Of a DNA stretch of 64,000 nt, positions 7,763-16,986 are shown piece after piece. This DNA comes from WHSW01 sp963851045 (GTDB lineage: Bacteria > Actinomycetota > Thermoleophilia > Solirubrobacterales > 70-9), in assembly GCA_963851045.1 (NCBI GenBank), contig CAWKNC010000002.1:558001-622000 (forward strand), read 5' to 3'. Under the pieces are notes generated by a model, which was not told the origin of the DNA, searched no databases, and saw nothing but the letters and a program-made list of their open reading frames with translations. The first letter of the stretch is position 1. The number at the start of each line of letters is the position of its first letter. The position numbers and the translations under genes are program-made.

Positions 7763-10700
7763 ATGCGAGCGGCTCGGCTTCACGAGGCAGTCGTTGTTGT
7801 CGCCGCCTCACTGATGATCGGGTTGGTGTTAGCTGCTGCGCCCGCGGTGGCGAAGAAGGGCCCGATCTACCGCGATCCCCTGAGCTACGACGGCGTCAAG
7901 AAGGCGCCGAAGACCGATCCACCCCCGTTGCCACCCGCTGCGGTGCTCTCGGAAACGGGCGCCGACCCCGACGTTCTAGTCGATGAGGCCGGGACCGCGC
8001 ACATCGTCTGGAACGAGGGCCGCGGCGATGATGCAGATGCCGCGGTTTACTGCCGGCTGCTGCGAGGAGCCACGGCCTGCGAGACAACCACGACCCTGAC
8101 CTGGGACAAGACCTACGGCCAGGGTGACGGGCCGCAGTTCAACACCGACAACGGCGGCCCGCGGATCGTTCGAGTGGGCGACCAACTCGTCGTCTTCTCG
8201 AAGCGCTATCCCACGATCGGCGCGAAGCCCGATGGCGCCTCGAGCTCGACCCTTGTCGCCTGGAGCTCGAACGATGGCGGCACCACGTGGTCCGGCAATG
8301 CGGTGATCGTTGGCAAGAACGATCTCGGCCAGCTCGCGGTTCTCGGTGCCGAGGGGGGGACGCCAACCATCGTCAACCTCGGTTACGACCCTTTCTGCGG
8401 CATGTGCGCCACCGCGGTTAAGTCTGGGCAGTATTCGTCCGCTGCTGCCGTCCTCAATACGGACTCGAACTCCAACTACAACGCCACCCTCGTCCGCGAT
8501 GGAAACGGGCTGGTCGGTGCATTCTCAAACCTCGCCCCCAGCATCTGGCTGCGTCGCTACAACGGCGGGACCGTCACGGATCCGGCGAGCTGGTCTGTGT
8601 CGGGTCCACTGCCCGGCGACGAACCCGAGCTCGCCTCGGGGCCCGGTGGGCTTTTCATGATGAGCAGGCCCGGCTACTCCGGCCCCTACCAGGTGACTTC
8701 GCTGGCGAGTCAGCCCGATAACAGCGTTGCCGTCGGGAATACGCAGACGATCTCGGCCGACGAGGGTGCTCAGTTCGGGCGCATCGCCGAGGATCCATCG
8801 GGTCGGCTTCTCGCCGCATGGGCACAGCAGGGCACAGGGGTCGTCCTGAAGACGTCTACGGCTGGCGAAGGCGGCTTCGGCAAGGCGCAGACCCTCGCCG
8901 ACGGCGACCTGAACGGCCAGATCGAGCTCGACGCGACGGCCGATGGTGGCGGCTTTGCGGTGTTCAACCACACGGGGTTCGTCAACGAGCCGGGGCAGAT
9001 TCAGGCGGTCGGATTCGGCCGCAGCACGCCGACGGGCAGCCTCGGAATCGCCAACGTCCCCGGGGGCGGCGGTGACGTCCAGGGCCGCAGCGTCGGCTTT
9101 GGTGCGTTCCGCATTGAGTCGCCGGACGGCTTCCTACTCAACGGAACGGGGGCGCGCAAGAACCTGGTGGTGAGCGAATCGGAGCTCGATCTCAACGGCC
9201 TGCGGATCATCCCGGATGCCGGCGCCGAGATCGTCCTCGATCCGAAGAAGCTGCGGATCGACACCACCGGCCGGGTGAGCGTGCGAGTCACCGGCGCGGG
9301 CGCCGAGGTCGAGCTCTTCCATGGGGAGATTCATCGCGACCTTGCCAACCTCCGTCCCGGCTCGGATCTGTTCCAGTTCCCGGTCGGCCAGTTCCAGGCG
9401 AACGTGCTCGGGTTCGACGTTCCTTCGGACGTCCCGGTCGAGCTCACCACGGACGGGGTTCGCATTCCTGTCGACATCGAGTTGCCGCCGGAGTTCGGCG
9501 GGTTTACCGGCCACGCCGAGTTGCTGGCCAACAAGACGTCTGGCCTTCTGCTCAACAGCCTGCAGATTCACGCCGGGCCGATCCCGCTGGGCGTGCTCCT
9601 AGTCGAGACGCTTGACGTCGATTGGAAGAACACCGCCGACTGGGAGGGAAGAGGCAAGCTCAGCTTCCCCGCCGGTGGTGCGATTGAGGCCCTCGTCAAG
9701 TTCACTGGCGGCGACTTCGCCGGCGCCAGCTTCGATTACACGCTCAACCCGGCGGCGACGATCGGCCCGTTCGTCTACCTGCTCTCGGTCGGTGGCGGCT
9801 TCTTCCTCGATCCGGTCATCCAGATCATGGCGCGCGCGGCCTTTGGCCTTGGAGCGGCGATCCAGGGGGAGGCTCCGGTGAAGGTCAACGGTGAGTTCAC
9901 GATGACCTTCCCCAAGAGCGCACCCGCGAGCTTCCGGCTCGATGGTGACGTCGAGGCGCTCACGGTGCACATCGGCGACGGGTTCCTGGAGTTCATCACC
10001 GACGGCTTTGCCCGATTCGGTGGTGCCAGCCACCTCGAGCTGGGCCCGCTCAGCGGCGGCATGGACGTGAAGGGGTTCGTGGACGGCACCAACGGTCAGT
10101 TCGGCGCAAACCTCGACGGCGACGCCCAGTTCTGCATGACGTTCCCCAACCCGATCCCCGACAGCGACGACATCGAGGTCTGCGGCGGCATCGGCACGAA
10201 CGCCGCCGTCTCGAGCATCGGCTTCGCCGCGTGCGCGACCCTTGATCCGCCGGTCGTCGACGAGATCAGCGCGGGGCTGGGGCTGCGCTGGGATGAGGTC
10301 GACCCGGGCGCGCTTTTCAGCCCGATCCTGTTGACGGCTCAGGTGATCGACGCGATCTCGATCCCGTGTAACACGGGCCCGTACTCGCTCCCCGATCCGC
10401 GACCTGCCCCGCGTCAGCTCAAACGCCAGGGCGCGCAGGGCCTGGCTGTCCCAGGCGGCCTGCCAACCGCGACGATCCTGGTCATGGGCCAGGGTGCCGC
10501 ACCGGATCTGACGGTCACCGGCCCCGGCGGCGAGACGATCACGAGCGCGACCCCATCGAGCGCCGGATTCGTCGCCGGTGCGGTCGGGGCGAATGCGGCC
10601 TGGGTGGTGCTCAACAAGCCCACGGGCGGGACCTGGGTGGTGACGCCGAACGCCGGATCGTCAGCGGTCACCTCCCTGAAGCTCTCCCAGGGATACAAGC

Positions 10701-11233
10701 CGGCGAAGGTGGAGGCCAACGTCAAGAGGGGGAGGATCAAGTACCGGGTCTCAAGGCTCGGCGGCGTCCAGCAGGTGACGTTCCGCGAGAGCGGCCGCTT
10801 CGGCACGCACGTGCTCGGCACCGTCGACAACGCGAAGGGAACGCTCAAGTTCAAGCCGTCGCCCGGCGCGGGTGGCGATCGCAGGGTAGTCGCACTGATC
10901 GAGCAGAACGGTCTGATCACCAACGAGGTCCCTGTGGGCAGCTACAAGGCGCCGCCGCCCCCGAAGCCGGCGAAGGTTGACAGGCTGCGTGCGCGTAAGG
11001 CCGGGGACAGGCTGACCGTCACCTTCAAGCCGCCTAAGCGGGCAGTGCGAACGGAAGTCGTGGTCACCGGCAAGAACGGAACCCGGCTCGCGCAACTCGC
11101 AACCGGCAAACAGAAGAAGCTCGTGTTCGCAAACGTCAAGTGGGAAACCAAGTTCAAGGTGAAGGCTCGCGGCGTCGGCGATGACGGTCGTCGCGGCAAG
11201 ACCAGCAAGATCAGCGTTCGAGCCCGACGCTAA
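7763..11233 (+). CDS. Large secreted protein with BNR-like propeller N-terminus
   Basis: About 1156 residues. The ATG at 7763 gives a good signal peptide (VVVVAASLMIGLVLAAAPAVA), preferred over the TTG at 7727. Residues 50-450 hold strand patterns such as WSSNDGGTTWSGNAV, an Asp-box/BNR motif typical of sialidase-type beta-propellers but also of non-enzymatic ones. The middle is beta-rich and unassigned. The last 250 residues are Lys/Arg-rich beta-sandwich sequence resembling fibronectin type III. I see no sialidase arginine triad, so I do not call an enzyme. Its stop codon overlaps that of the convergent gene by 3 nt. Confidence 0.7.
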   Translation: MRAARLHEAVVVVAASLMIGLVLAAAPAVAKKGPIYRDPLSYDGVKKAPKTDPPPLPPAAVLSETGADPDVLVDEAGTAHIVWNEGRGDDADAAVYCRLLRGATACETTTTLTWDKTYGQGDGPQFNTDNGGPRIVRVGDQLVVFSKRYPTIGAKPDGASSSTLVAWSSNDGGTTWSGNAVIVGKNDLGQLAVLGAEGGTPTIVNLGYDPFCGMCATAVKSGQYSSAAAVLNTDSNSNYNATLVRDGNGLVGAFSNLAPSIWLRRYNGGTVTDPASWSVSGPLPGDEPELASGPGGLFMMSRPGYSGPYQVTSLASQPDNSVAVGNTQTISADEGAQFGRIAEDPSGRLLAAWAQQGTGVVLKTSTAGEGGFGKAQTLADGDLNGQIELDATADGGGFAVFNHTGFVNEPGQIQAVGFGRSTPTGSLGIANVPGGGGDVQGRSVGFGAFRIESPDGFLLNGTGARKNLVVSESELDLNGLRIIPDAGAEIVLDPKKLRIDTTGRVSVRVTGAGAEVELFHGEIHRDLANLRPGSDLFQFPVGQFQANVLGFDVPSDVPVELTTDGVRIPVDIELPPEFGGFTGHAELLANKTSGLLLNSLQIHAGPIPLGVLLVETLDVDWKNTADWEGRGKLSFPAGGAIEALVKFTGGDFAGASFDYTLNPAATIGPFVYLLSVGGGFFLDPVIQIMARAAFGLGAAIQGEAPVKVNGEFTMTFPKSAPASFRLDGDVEALTVHIGDGFLEFITDGFARFGGASHLELGPLSGGMDVKGFVDGTNGQFGANLDGDAQFCMTFPNPIPDSDDIEVCGGIGTNAAVSSIGFAACATLDPPVVDEISAGLGLRWDEVDPGALFSPILLTAQVIDAISIPCNTGPYSLPDPRPAPRQLKRQGAQGLAVPGGLPTATILVMGQGAAPDLTVTGPGGETITSATPSSAGFVAGAVGANAAWVVLNKPTGGTWVVTPNAGSSAVTSLKLSQGYKPAKVEANVKRGRIKYRVSRLGGVQQVTFRESGRFGTHVLGTVDNAKGTLKFKPSPGAGGDRRVVALIEQNGLITNEVPVGSYKAPPPPKPAKVDRLRARKAGDRLTVTFKPPKRAVRTEVVVTGKNGTRLAQLATGKQKKLVFANVKWETKFKVKARGVGDDGRRGKTSKISVRARR

Positions 11234-11655
11234 GAAGCGTCGTTAGCGCTTGCCCGAGCCCGCTCGCGGTCGAGATGGAACTCAACCCGCGCGAGCTGGC
11301 CATCGCGAAACTTCCATACGGCCGCGCTTGGCTGCTCGACGTCGACGCCGTGGCGAGTGGTCCCGATCTGGTTGACGAACGTGACGACGCTGTCGCCGGT
11401 TTCGTAGACCTCCTCGAGCTCCAGCCGGACCCGAGTGAACGTCTCGAGCCAGTCCGCCCAGGTCGCCTGCAGTCCCTCACGGTCCGCGAACTCCGTCGTG
11501 AAGCTCGAGTCCGCGGTCATCGCGCCACTGATCGCGTCCCCGCTGATCTCGTCGAGCGCCTTGCCGATGCGCACGATCAGTGCGTCGTCAACGTCAACCT
11601 CGCCGCCTCCGAAGATCGGCGCGAGGGCGGTCATGAGGCGGTCGGAGTTCGACAT
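11230..11655 (-). CDS. SnoaL/NTF2-like domain protein
   Basis: A 141-residue protein with the NTF2-like cone-fold pattern: an N-terminal helix, a central FTTEF-ADREGLQ segment, then long antiparallel strands ending in VWKFRDGQLARVEFHLDR. Members range from polyketide cyclases to small binding proteins; no catalytic residues can be assigned here. It is divergent from the acyl-CoA dehydrogenase gene 50 nt away, and its stop overlaps the stop of the large secreted protein. Confidence 0.65.
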   Translation of the reverse strand: MSNSDRLMTALAPIFGGGEVDVDDALIVRIGKALDEISGDAISGAMTADSSFTTEFADREGLQATWADWLETFTRVRLELEEVYETGDSVVTFVNQIGTTRHGVDVEQPSAAVWKFRDGQLARVEFHLDRERARASANDAS

Positions 11656-11705
11656 GGCGTCAGTATTCTCCGACTTCCCGAATTAGAAACGCAGAGACAG
11701 GAGCC

Positions 11706-12905
11706 ATGGCCGTAGCTACCGCGACGTTTCAGGAGAAAACCGACGAGCAGCAGGCGATCACCGAGATGGTGCGCCAGTTCGCCGACAACGAGATCATCCC
11801 TCACGCCGAGGAGTACGACCACGAGGACAAGTTCCCGGAGCCGATCGTCGAGCAGATGAAGGAGCTGGGCCTGTTCGGGGTCACGATCCCCGAGGAGTAC
11901 GGCGGCATGGGCCTCGACCTGACCACCTACGCGATGATCGTCGAGGAGCTGTCACGCGGCTGGATCTCGATCTCCGGCGTCGTCAACACCCACTTCATCG
12001 GCTCCTACCTGCTGATGAAGTTCGGCACGGACGAGCAGAAGGAGAAGTACCTCCCGAAGATGGCGACTGGCGAGATCCGCGGCGCGTTCTCGCTCTCAGA
12101 GCCCGAGGTTGGCTCCGACGTCCAGGGCATCAAGTCGACCGCCAAGGAGGCCGACGGTGGCTGGGAGATCAACGGCCAGAAGATGTGGGTCACCAACGGC
12201 CTGCGTTCGGGGCTCGTGTTCGTCCTGGTCAAGACCGACACCAAGGCCGACCCGCCCTACAAGGGCATGACCTGCTTCATCTGCGAGAAGGAGCCGGGCG
12301 AGTCGGAGGTTCCCGGCCTGAAGATTCCGCCGCAGATCAAGAAGATGGGCTACAAGGGCGTCGAGTCGACCGAGCTCGTCTACGACGGGTTCAAGTGCAC
12401 GGACGACCACATCCTTGGCGGACGCGAGGAGGGGCTGAACAAGGGCTTCGGCCAGATGATGGACGCGCTCGAACTCGGCCGCGTCAACGTTGCCGCCCGC
12501 GGCGTCGGTGTCGCGCAGCGCTCGCTGGAGCTTGCCCTGCGCTACAGCCAGGAGCGCAAGACCTTCGGCAAGCCGATCGCCCAGCATCAGGCGATCACGT
12601 TCAAGCTCGCCGAGATGGGCACCCGACTCGAGGCGGCGCGGTTGCTGACGATGAAGGCCGCGCGGATGAAGGACGCCGGCGAGCGCTCCGACATCGAGGC
12701 GGGGATGGCGAAGCTGTTCGCGTCCGAGGCCGCCAAGGAGAACGCCGAGGAGTGCCTTCGCATCCATGGCGGTTACGGCTACTCCAAGGAGTACGAGATC
12801 GAGCGCATCTACCGCGACGCGCCGCTGCTGCTGATCGGCGAGGGAACCTCGGAGATTCAGAAGATGGTCATCGGCAAGAAACTCCTGCAACGGCACAAGA
12901 TCTGA
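11706..12905 (+). CDS. Acyl-CoA dehydrogenase; candidate methylsuccinyl-CoA dehydrogenase
   Basis: A 399-residue flavoprotein with the family landmarks in order: FSLSEPEVGSDV (FAD/substrate binding), KMWVTNG, YSQERKTFGKPIAQHQAI (signature), and IHGGYGYSKEYEIERIYRDA, with the catalytic-base region LIGEGTSEIQ near the end. A consensus AGGAG lies just before the ATG. It oxidises an acyl-CoA thioester to the 2-enoyl-CoA, passing electrons to ETF. Two small SCP2-like genes follow at once. Co-occurrence with Ccr and Ecm makes methylsuccinyl-CoA a possible substrate, but short-chain or branched-chain acyl-CoA is equally compatible. Confidence 0.9.
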   Translation: MAVATATFQEKTDEQQAITEMVRQFADNEIIPHAEEYDHEDKFPEPIVEQMKELGLFGVTIPEEYGGMGLDLTTYAMIVEELSRGWISISGVVNTHFIGSYLLMKFGTDEQKEKYLPKMATGEIRGAFSLSEPEVGSDVQGIKSTAKEADGGWEINGQKMWVTNGLRSGLVFVLVKTDTKADPPYKGMTCFICEKEPGESEVPGLKIPPQIKKMGYKGVESTELVYDGFKCTDDHILGGREEGLNKGFGQMMDALELGRVNVAARGVGVAQRSLELALRYSQERKTFGKPIAQHQAITFKLAEMGTRLEAARLLTMKAARMKDAGERSDIEAGMAKLFASEAAKENAEECLRIHGGYGYSKEYEIERIYRDAPLLLIGEGTSEIQKMVIGKKLLQRHKI

Positions 12906-12913
12906 GGTGACTG

Positions 12914-13282
12914 ATGGCGGCGTCGACGGCTGATCTGATCACGCAGGCCGTCAACGGCCTGCAGGCCGACGTACCGGCGCTTGCGAAGCTCAAGCTCGTC
13001 TTCGGGCTTGAGCTTCGGGGGCGCGGCGATGTTCAGGTCTATCGCGTCGAGGTTCCGGGGCCAAAGGTCTCGAAGGGCTTCAGCGATGACGAGCGCGTCA
13101 CGGTTGCGATTGCGCGGAAGGCGTTCAACGAGCTGGCCGAGGCGAGCACCGCCAAGGGTTGGCATCGGGCCTGGGATCACGGCGACATCAAGGTCGAGGG
13201 CGACCCGAACATCCACAAGCTCGTTGGCCAGGTGATCGCACACGCTGAGGCCCGGTCGCAGCTGCGGCGGGCTCGCCACTAG
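12914..13282 (+). CDS. Small SCP2-like protein, first of a tandem pair
   Basis: A 122-residue protein with the alpha/beta pattern of sterol-carrier-protein-2 domains: LKLVFGLELRGRGD, VYRVEVPGPKVSKG, then a helical part and the C-terminal GDIKVEGDPNIHKLVGQV that ends SCP2 domains (G-D-P segment). GAGGTGA precedes the ATG and only 8 nt separate it from the acyl-CoA dehydrogenase stop, so the genes form an operon. A lipid or acyl-CoA carrier or chaperone role is likely by family; no ligand is known. It is a paralogue of the next gene. Confidence 0.7.
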   Translation: MAASTADLITQAVNGLQADVPALAKLKLVFGLELRGRGDVQVYRVEVPGPKVSKGFSDDERVTVAIARKAFNELAEASTAKGWHRAWDHGDIKVEGDPNIHKLVGQVIAHAEARSQLRRARH

Positions 13283-13286
13283 TCGC

Positions 13287-13628
13287 ATGGCTTCCACCGC
13301 GGACCTGGTCGTCGTTGCCGTGCAGCGCCTGCAGGGGCAGCTGGCGACGCTGGCGAAGTTGAAGCTCGTCTTCTCGCTCGAGTTGACGAGCGGCGGACTC
13401 ATGGGCCCCGGCAAGGCCGAGACCTTTCGAATCGAGGTCCCGGGCCCGAAGGTGACCAAGGGCGAGGCCGACGATGCCCGGATCACACTCTCGATCCCCG
13501 AGGCCATGTTCAAGCTTCTGGCCGAGGAGGGCGATCTCGCCGACTGGAAGGACGCCTTCTATTACGGTCACCTCAAGGTCGGCGGCGACCCACGCGTGAA
13601 GAAGCTGCTCGGGAAGGCGATCGGCTAG
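13287..13628 (+). CDS. Small SCP2-like protein, second of a tandem pair
   Basis: A 113-residue protein clearly homologous to the preceding one: shared LAKLKLVF, EVPGPKVTKG and GHLKVGGDPRVKKLLG in the same order. It has a slightly longer hairpin (SGGLMGPGKAETF) and the start is 4 nt after the upstream stop. The pair looks like a local duplication kept next to an acyl-CoA dehydrogenase, suggesting a hydrophobic acyl ligand or a heterodimer. Neither is demonstrated by the sequence. Confidence 0.7.
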   Translation: MASTADLVVVAVQRLQGQLATLAKLKLVFSLELTSGGLMGPGKAETFRIEVPGPKVTKGEADDARITLSIPEAMFKLLAEEGDLADWKDAFYYGHLKVGGDPRVKKLLGKAIG

Positions 13629-13631
13629 CGG

Positions 13632-14516
13632 TTACTTCCGCCGTTTTCTGGTGACCTTCCAGGTCTTGTCGGCCGGTGTGGAGTCCGCGTTGCCGGCGGC
13701 GTCCGTGGCTCGGACGCGAAAGGTGTGTTGTCCCCTGCGTACCAAGAGCGTGTGAGGCGAGCTGCAGGGCGCGAACGCGCCCGCGTCAACCGAACATTCG
13801 AAAATGGAACCGCTTTCGCTGGAATCGAACTCGAACGTCGCCGTTCTCTTCCTCGTCTTCTTCTCCGGTCGCTCGGTAATGAACGTATTCGGCGCGGTGC
13901 GATCGGGACAAGGCACCGTGTGGGCCGCCGCGTCCTGAGGACACGAATCTTGACTCTCGTCGCCGAAGCCGTCCCCATCAGCGTCAGGCTCAAGTTGGAC
14001 TGAGAGTGAGTACTCGACGTCCGGGCCGGAGTTATAAGTGTCGCTGCTCCCGACTGCGGGGTCGTTCGCCGTGAAGCCGAAGACGTACCCCGCTCCAGGG
14101 GCCGTCGGACGGTTGCACTGGAACGAGTTGCCGGGGCCGGCGTAGAACCCGAGCACGTCGCCGACGCCGACCACGAGGCGAGTTGCGAACGTGTTGACCT
14201 GGTTTGCGAGCATGGCCCTGGGTTCGCTTTGGGCGATCGTCGTGAACGACGTGCCACCGGCGGCTCGCACAACTGTGAGCTTCAGCGACGTAGGGGCCGA
14301 GGCTCCGGCGCTGAAGCTCCAAGACGTGATGACGCCGGATGACGGCGCCGCAAACTGACCTTCGGGTGACGCGATCTGCGCATACGTTCCTACCGCACCG
14401 CACATTCCGTTGGGCGTAAACGTGGAGTTGCCGAGCGTGGTCGCGGCCGGTGCCGACCCCGCCGTTGCAAGGAGCACCGGACCGAGGAGTGCGAGTGTCC
14501 AACCCAACCTTCTCAT
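13632..14516 (-). CDS. Secreted protein with calcium-type repeat and Ig-like C-terminus
   Basis: A 294-residue protein. GGAGGGAG lies 5 nt before the ATG at 14516, and the first 28 residues form a signal peptide (LALLGPVLLATAGSAPAA). A beta-rich domain (about 30-185) is followed by DADGDGFGDESQDSCPQD, a thrombospondin-type-3/calcium-binding repeat near residue 195. The last 80 residues are the same Ig-like domain as in the FG-GAP protein (FECSVDAGAFAPCSSP; GQHTFRVRATDAAGNAD). Extracellular; function unknown. It is divergent from the AlkZ-like gene and nearly abuts the SCP2 gene end. Confidence 0.75.
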   Translation of the reverse strand: MRRLGWTLALLGPVLLATAGSAPAATTLGNSTFTPNGMCGAVGTYAQIASPEGQFAAPSSGVITSWSFSAGASAPTSLKLTVVRAAGGTSFTTIAQSEPRAMLANQVNTFATRLVVGVGDVLGFYAGPGNSFQCNRPTAPGAGYVFGFTANDPAVGSSDTYNSGPDVEYSLSVQLEPDADGDGFGDESQDSCPQDAAAHTVPCPDRTAPNTFITERPEKKTRKRTATFEFDSSESGSIFECSVDAGAFAPCSSPHTLLVRRGQHTFRVRATDAAGNADSTPADKTWKVTRKRRK

Positions 14517-14612
14517 CCCGACTCCCTCCGCTTGTCTGCCGACACGTGTCGAGGGCAACGTCTCACGCGCCGCGGCAGCAGTCAAGGCCGTGGCGACCCG
14601 GGCGTTAGCATC

Positions 14613-15710
14613 GTGTCGTTGGCGGCCAGCAGAGCGACCGATCGGGGGCGCCTGGCGGCGCGCCGCGCAGCAAGCGCGCTTTTGCATCGGCCAGCCACCG
14701 TTCGCGATCCGATCGACGTCGTCCGGCTTGCGGGCCCGGTGCAGGCTCAGGAGCCGCGGGCGGCAAGGCTCGCGTTTCGGGCACGCGCCTCCCGCCTGAC
14801 GGCCGCCGACATCGATTACGCGCGTACCGGCGACCGTTCACTGCTGCGGGCGTGGGTGATGCGCAAGACGATCCATCTGATCCCGTCCGACGAGGCGGGC
14901 TGGATGGTGCCCCTGTTCGCTGAGGCGACCGTTCGCTGGTCGCGCAGCAGGCTCGACTCGTTCGGCCTTGATCTTCGAGCTCAGGACCGGGCGCTGAAGT
15001 TCGTCCACGACGCGATTGACGCTGACGGCCCGCTCACGCGGCGCGAGATCGGGGTGCGGCTCAAGGAGGCCGGCTACGAGCTCGCCGCGGAGCACAAGGT
15101 CCACCTGTGGCTGCTAGCAACGCTTGACGGCGAGCTCTGCCTCGGGCCCGACGATGGCGCGTACGCCTGCCTGGTGCGCACCTCGGACTGGCTCGGAAAG
15201 CTCGAACGCCGGTCGCGCGACGACTCGCTTGCCGAGCTCGCCCGCCGCTACCTGCGCGGCTACGCGCCAGCCACGGAGCGTGACTTCGCCCGCTGGGCGG
15301 GATTGCCGCTGCGCGACGTGCGGGTCGGCCTGGAGCGGATTGGCGGCGAGCTCGTCGAGGACCGCGAGCTTCTGCGGTTACGAAAGGGCGGCTCGCGTAC
15401 AGCGCGCTCGCCCGTCGTGCGAATGCTCGGCGCGTTCGACAACTACAACCTCGGCTACGTCGACCGAGGCTTCGCTGTGGCCGAGGAGCACGTCAAGCAG
15501 GTCGCGCCGGGCGGGGGGATCATCCGCCCGACGATCACCGTCGATGGCCGGATCGTTGGCACCTGGAGCTCGAAGCGCAGCGGCGAGCGGCTTCGGGTAG
15601 AGATCGAGCCCTTCGAACCACTCGCAGCGGACGTCGAGGCTGCCGTTGCCCGTGAGATCGAGGATGTCGCCCGCTTCGAGGACCTCACCCTCAGCCGCGC
15701 AGGCGGCTGA
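14613..15710 (+). CDS. Winged-helix DNA-binding protein of the HTH_42/AlkZ DNA glycosylase family
   Basis: About 365 residues from the GTG at 14613, chosen because homology begins there; upstream in-frame starts would run into the divergent gene's promoter. VQAQEPRAARLAF near residues 43-55 carries a Gln-Ala-Gln (44-46), matching the QxQ catalytic motif of the AlkZ subgroup. The rest of the HTH_42 layout follows: HLIPSDEAGWMVPLF, a winged-helix DGPLTRREIGVRL, the ATERDFARWAG segment and the C-terminal GRIVGTWSSKR barrel. Known members excise bulky alkyl adducts or unhook interstrand crosslinks. No antibiotic cluster is adjacent, so a general repair role is more likely than self-resistance. 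Confidence 0.78.
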   Translation: MSLAASRATDRGRLAARRAASALLHRPATVRDPIDVVRLAGPVQAQEPRAARLAFRARASRLTAADIDYARTGDRSLLRAWVMRKTIHLIPSDEAGWMVPLFAEATVRWSRSRLDSFGLDLRAQDRALKFVHDAIDADGPLTRREIGVRLKEAGYELAAEHKVHLWLLATLDGELCLGPDDGAYACLVRTSDWLGKLERRSRDDSLAELARRYLRGYAPATERDFARWAGLPLRDVRVGLERIGGELVEDRELLRLRKGGSRTARSPVVRMLGAFDNYNLGYVDRGFAVAEEHVKQVAPGGGIIRPTITVDGRIVGTWSSKRSGERLRVEIEPFEPLAADVEAAVAREIEDVARFEDLTLSRAGG

Positions 15711-16980
15711 GCTCGGCTCGGCAGCGTTCGAGCGGCTCTGCGGTCGCCTCGGCTGATCCACAAAATCCGATCGCCTCGAGGCAGGCATGCTCGTCGTCGG
15801 TCAACCGAGTCCGCTCGAGGTCGATGATGCGAAAGCGGTGGCGTGCGGGATCGGCCGCCGCGCCCGCTGCCGCCGCCGCCTCCAGCGCCGCCACGCGGGC
15901 GCGCGCCTCGTCGGCCTCGCGAAACTCGCCTTGCTCATCGGCGATCAGCCCAACGTCGCGCAGCCGTGCCATCGCCGCCTCGATGCCGATCGGCGCTGGG
16001 CGCGGCGGGGGAGGCGGCCTGCGTGCGTGCGCAAGCTCGACCATGGTCGCGACCAACTCCTCATACGACCTGGCCGCGCGTTCGACTTCGGTCCAGTTGG
16101 GTGGCGCGCCGAGGTCGCAGCCCGCTGCCCCTGCCGAGATGAGCTTGCGCTCGAGATCGCAGACGAAGTAGCGGGCGCCCGGCCAGCTCGGTGCCTGGCC
16201 GCCCATGATCGCGGCCCAGACGCACGCATTGCGAAGCCCCTCCGCGCGGTCGACGTCGGAGATCGTCGGGAAGCCGTCCAGCGCCAGCGCCCGCTGGTAG
16301 GCGGCGAGGTGCTCGCGGCTGTGCTCGATCCCCAGATTGAGCGTGACCGAGCCGGGGTGGCGGCGCCAGGACACGAGCGGCTCGTCGATGCGGATCGCCG
16401 GGCCGCGGAGGCCGATGTCCGCCCAGAGCACGAGGTCGGCCATCATGCGCATGTCCTCGGGCCAGCCCTTTGACGCCCTCAGAGCCGACCGGCGCACGAG
16501 GCCGCCGGGCCCGATCACGGTGTCGTGCAGTCGCACGGCCTCGGTCGACGAGTAGGCGATCGGCCGCACCACGTCCTCGACAACGGCGTCGGCGTTGATC
16601 ACCCGATAGCCGCTGTATGCGACCGCGGCGTCCGGATTGGCGACGAGCGCCCGTGCCTGCGCGCTGACGGCGCCGCGCTCGAGCAGGTCGTCGTCGGGCA
16701 TGTAACCGATGAACTCGCCACGGGCGAGTTCGTAGCCGCGGTTGAGAGCCACCGCCTGGCCGGCGTTGTCCTGGTGCACGTGGCGAAAGCGCTCATCCGA
16801 ATACCGCTTGGCGTAGCGCTTCAGGACCTTTCGCGTGCGATCGGACGAGCCGTCATCGACAACGAGGACCTCGAGGGCGCCGTAGTCCTGGGCGAGGAAG
16901 CTGTCAAGCGACTCCCCGAGCATGTCGGCCCGGTTGTAGGTCGCAACGACGATCGAGACGGTGGGTTGGGCGTTACTCAC
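15691..16980 (-). CDS. Family 2 glycosyltransferase
   Basis: A 429-residue protein with an N-terminal GT-A fold: SIVVATYNRADMLGESLDSF, VVDDGSSDRT, and the metal/nucleotide-sugar motif MPDDDLLERG near residue 94, with GPGGLVRRSAL later. The C-terminal 150 residues are Ala/Arg-rich and unassigned. It should transfer a sugar from a nucleotide donor to an envelope acceptor that cannot be identified. The 3' end overlaps the convergent AlkZ-like gene by 20 nt. The GTG start is preceded at 6 nt by TAGGCT, part of a divergent shared promoter with the MaoC gene. Confidence 0.85.
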   Translation of the reverse strand: MSNAQPTVSIVVATYNRADMLGESLDSFLAQDYGALEVLVVDDGSSDRTRKVLKRYAKRYSDERFRHVHQDNAGQAVALNRGYELARGEFIGYMPDDDLLERGAVSAQARALVANPDAAVAYSGYRVINADAVVEDVVRPIAYSSTEAVRLHDTVIGPGGLVRRSALRASKGWPEDMRMMADLVLWADIGLRGPAIRIDEPLVSWRRHPGSVTLNLGIEHSREHLAAYQRALALDGFPTISDVDRAEGLRNACVWAAIMGGQAPSWPGARYFVCDLERKLISAGAAGCDLGAPPNWTEVERAARSYEELVATMVELAHARRPPPPPRPAPIGIEAAMARLRDVGLIADEQGEFREADEARARVAALEAAAAAGAAADPARHRFRIIDLERTRLTDDEHACLEAIGFCGSAEATAEPLERCRAELSRLRG

Positions 16981-16986
16981 CAGCGC

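Noticed and set aside
7763..11233. Sialidase
   Set aside because: Only Asp-box-like repeats are visible; the catalytic arginine triad and Tyr/Glu pair are not.
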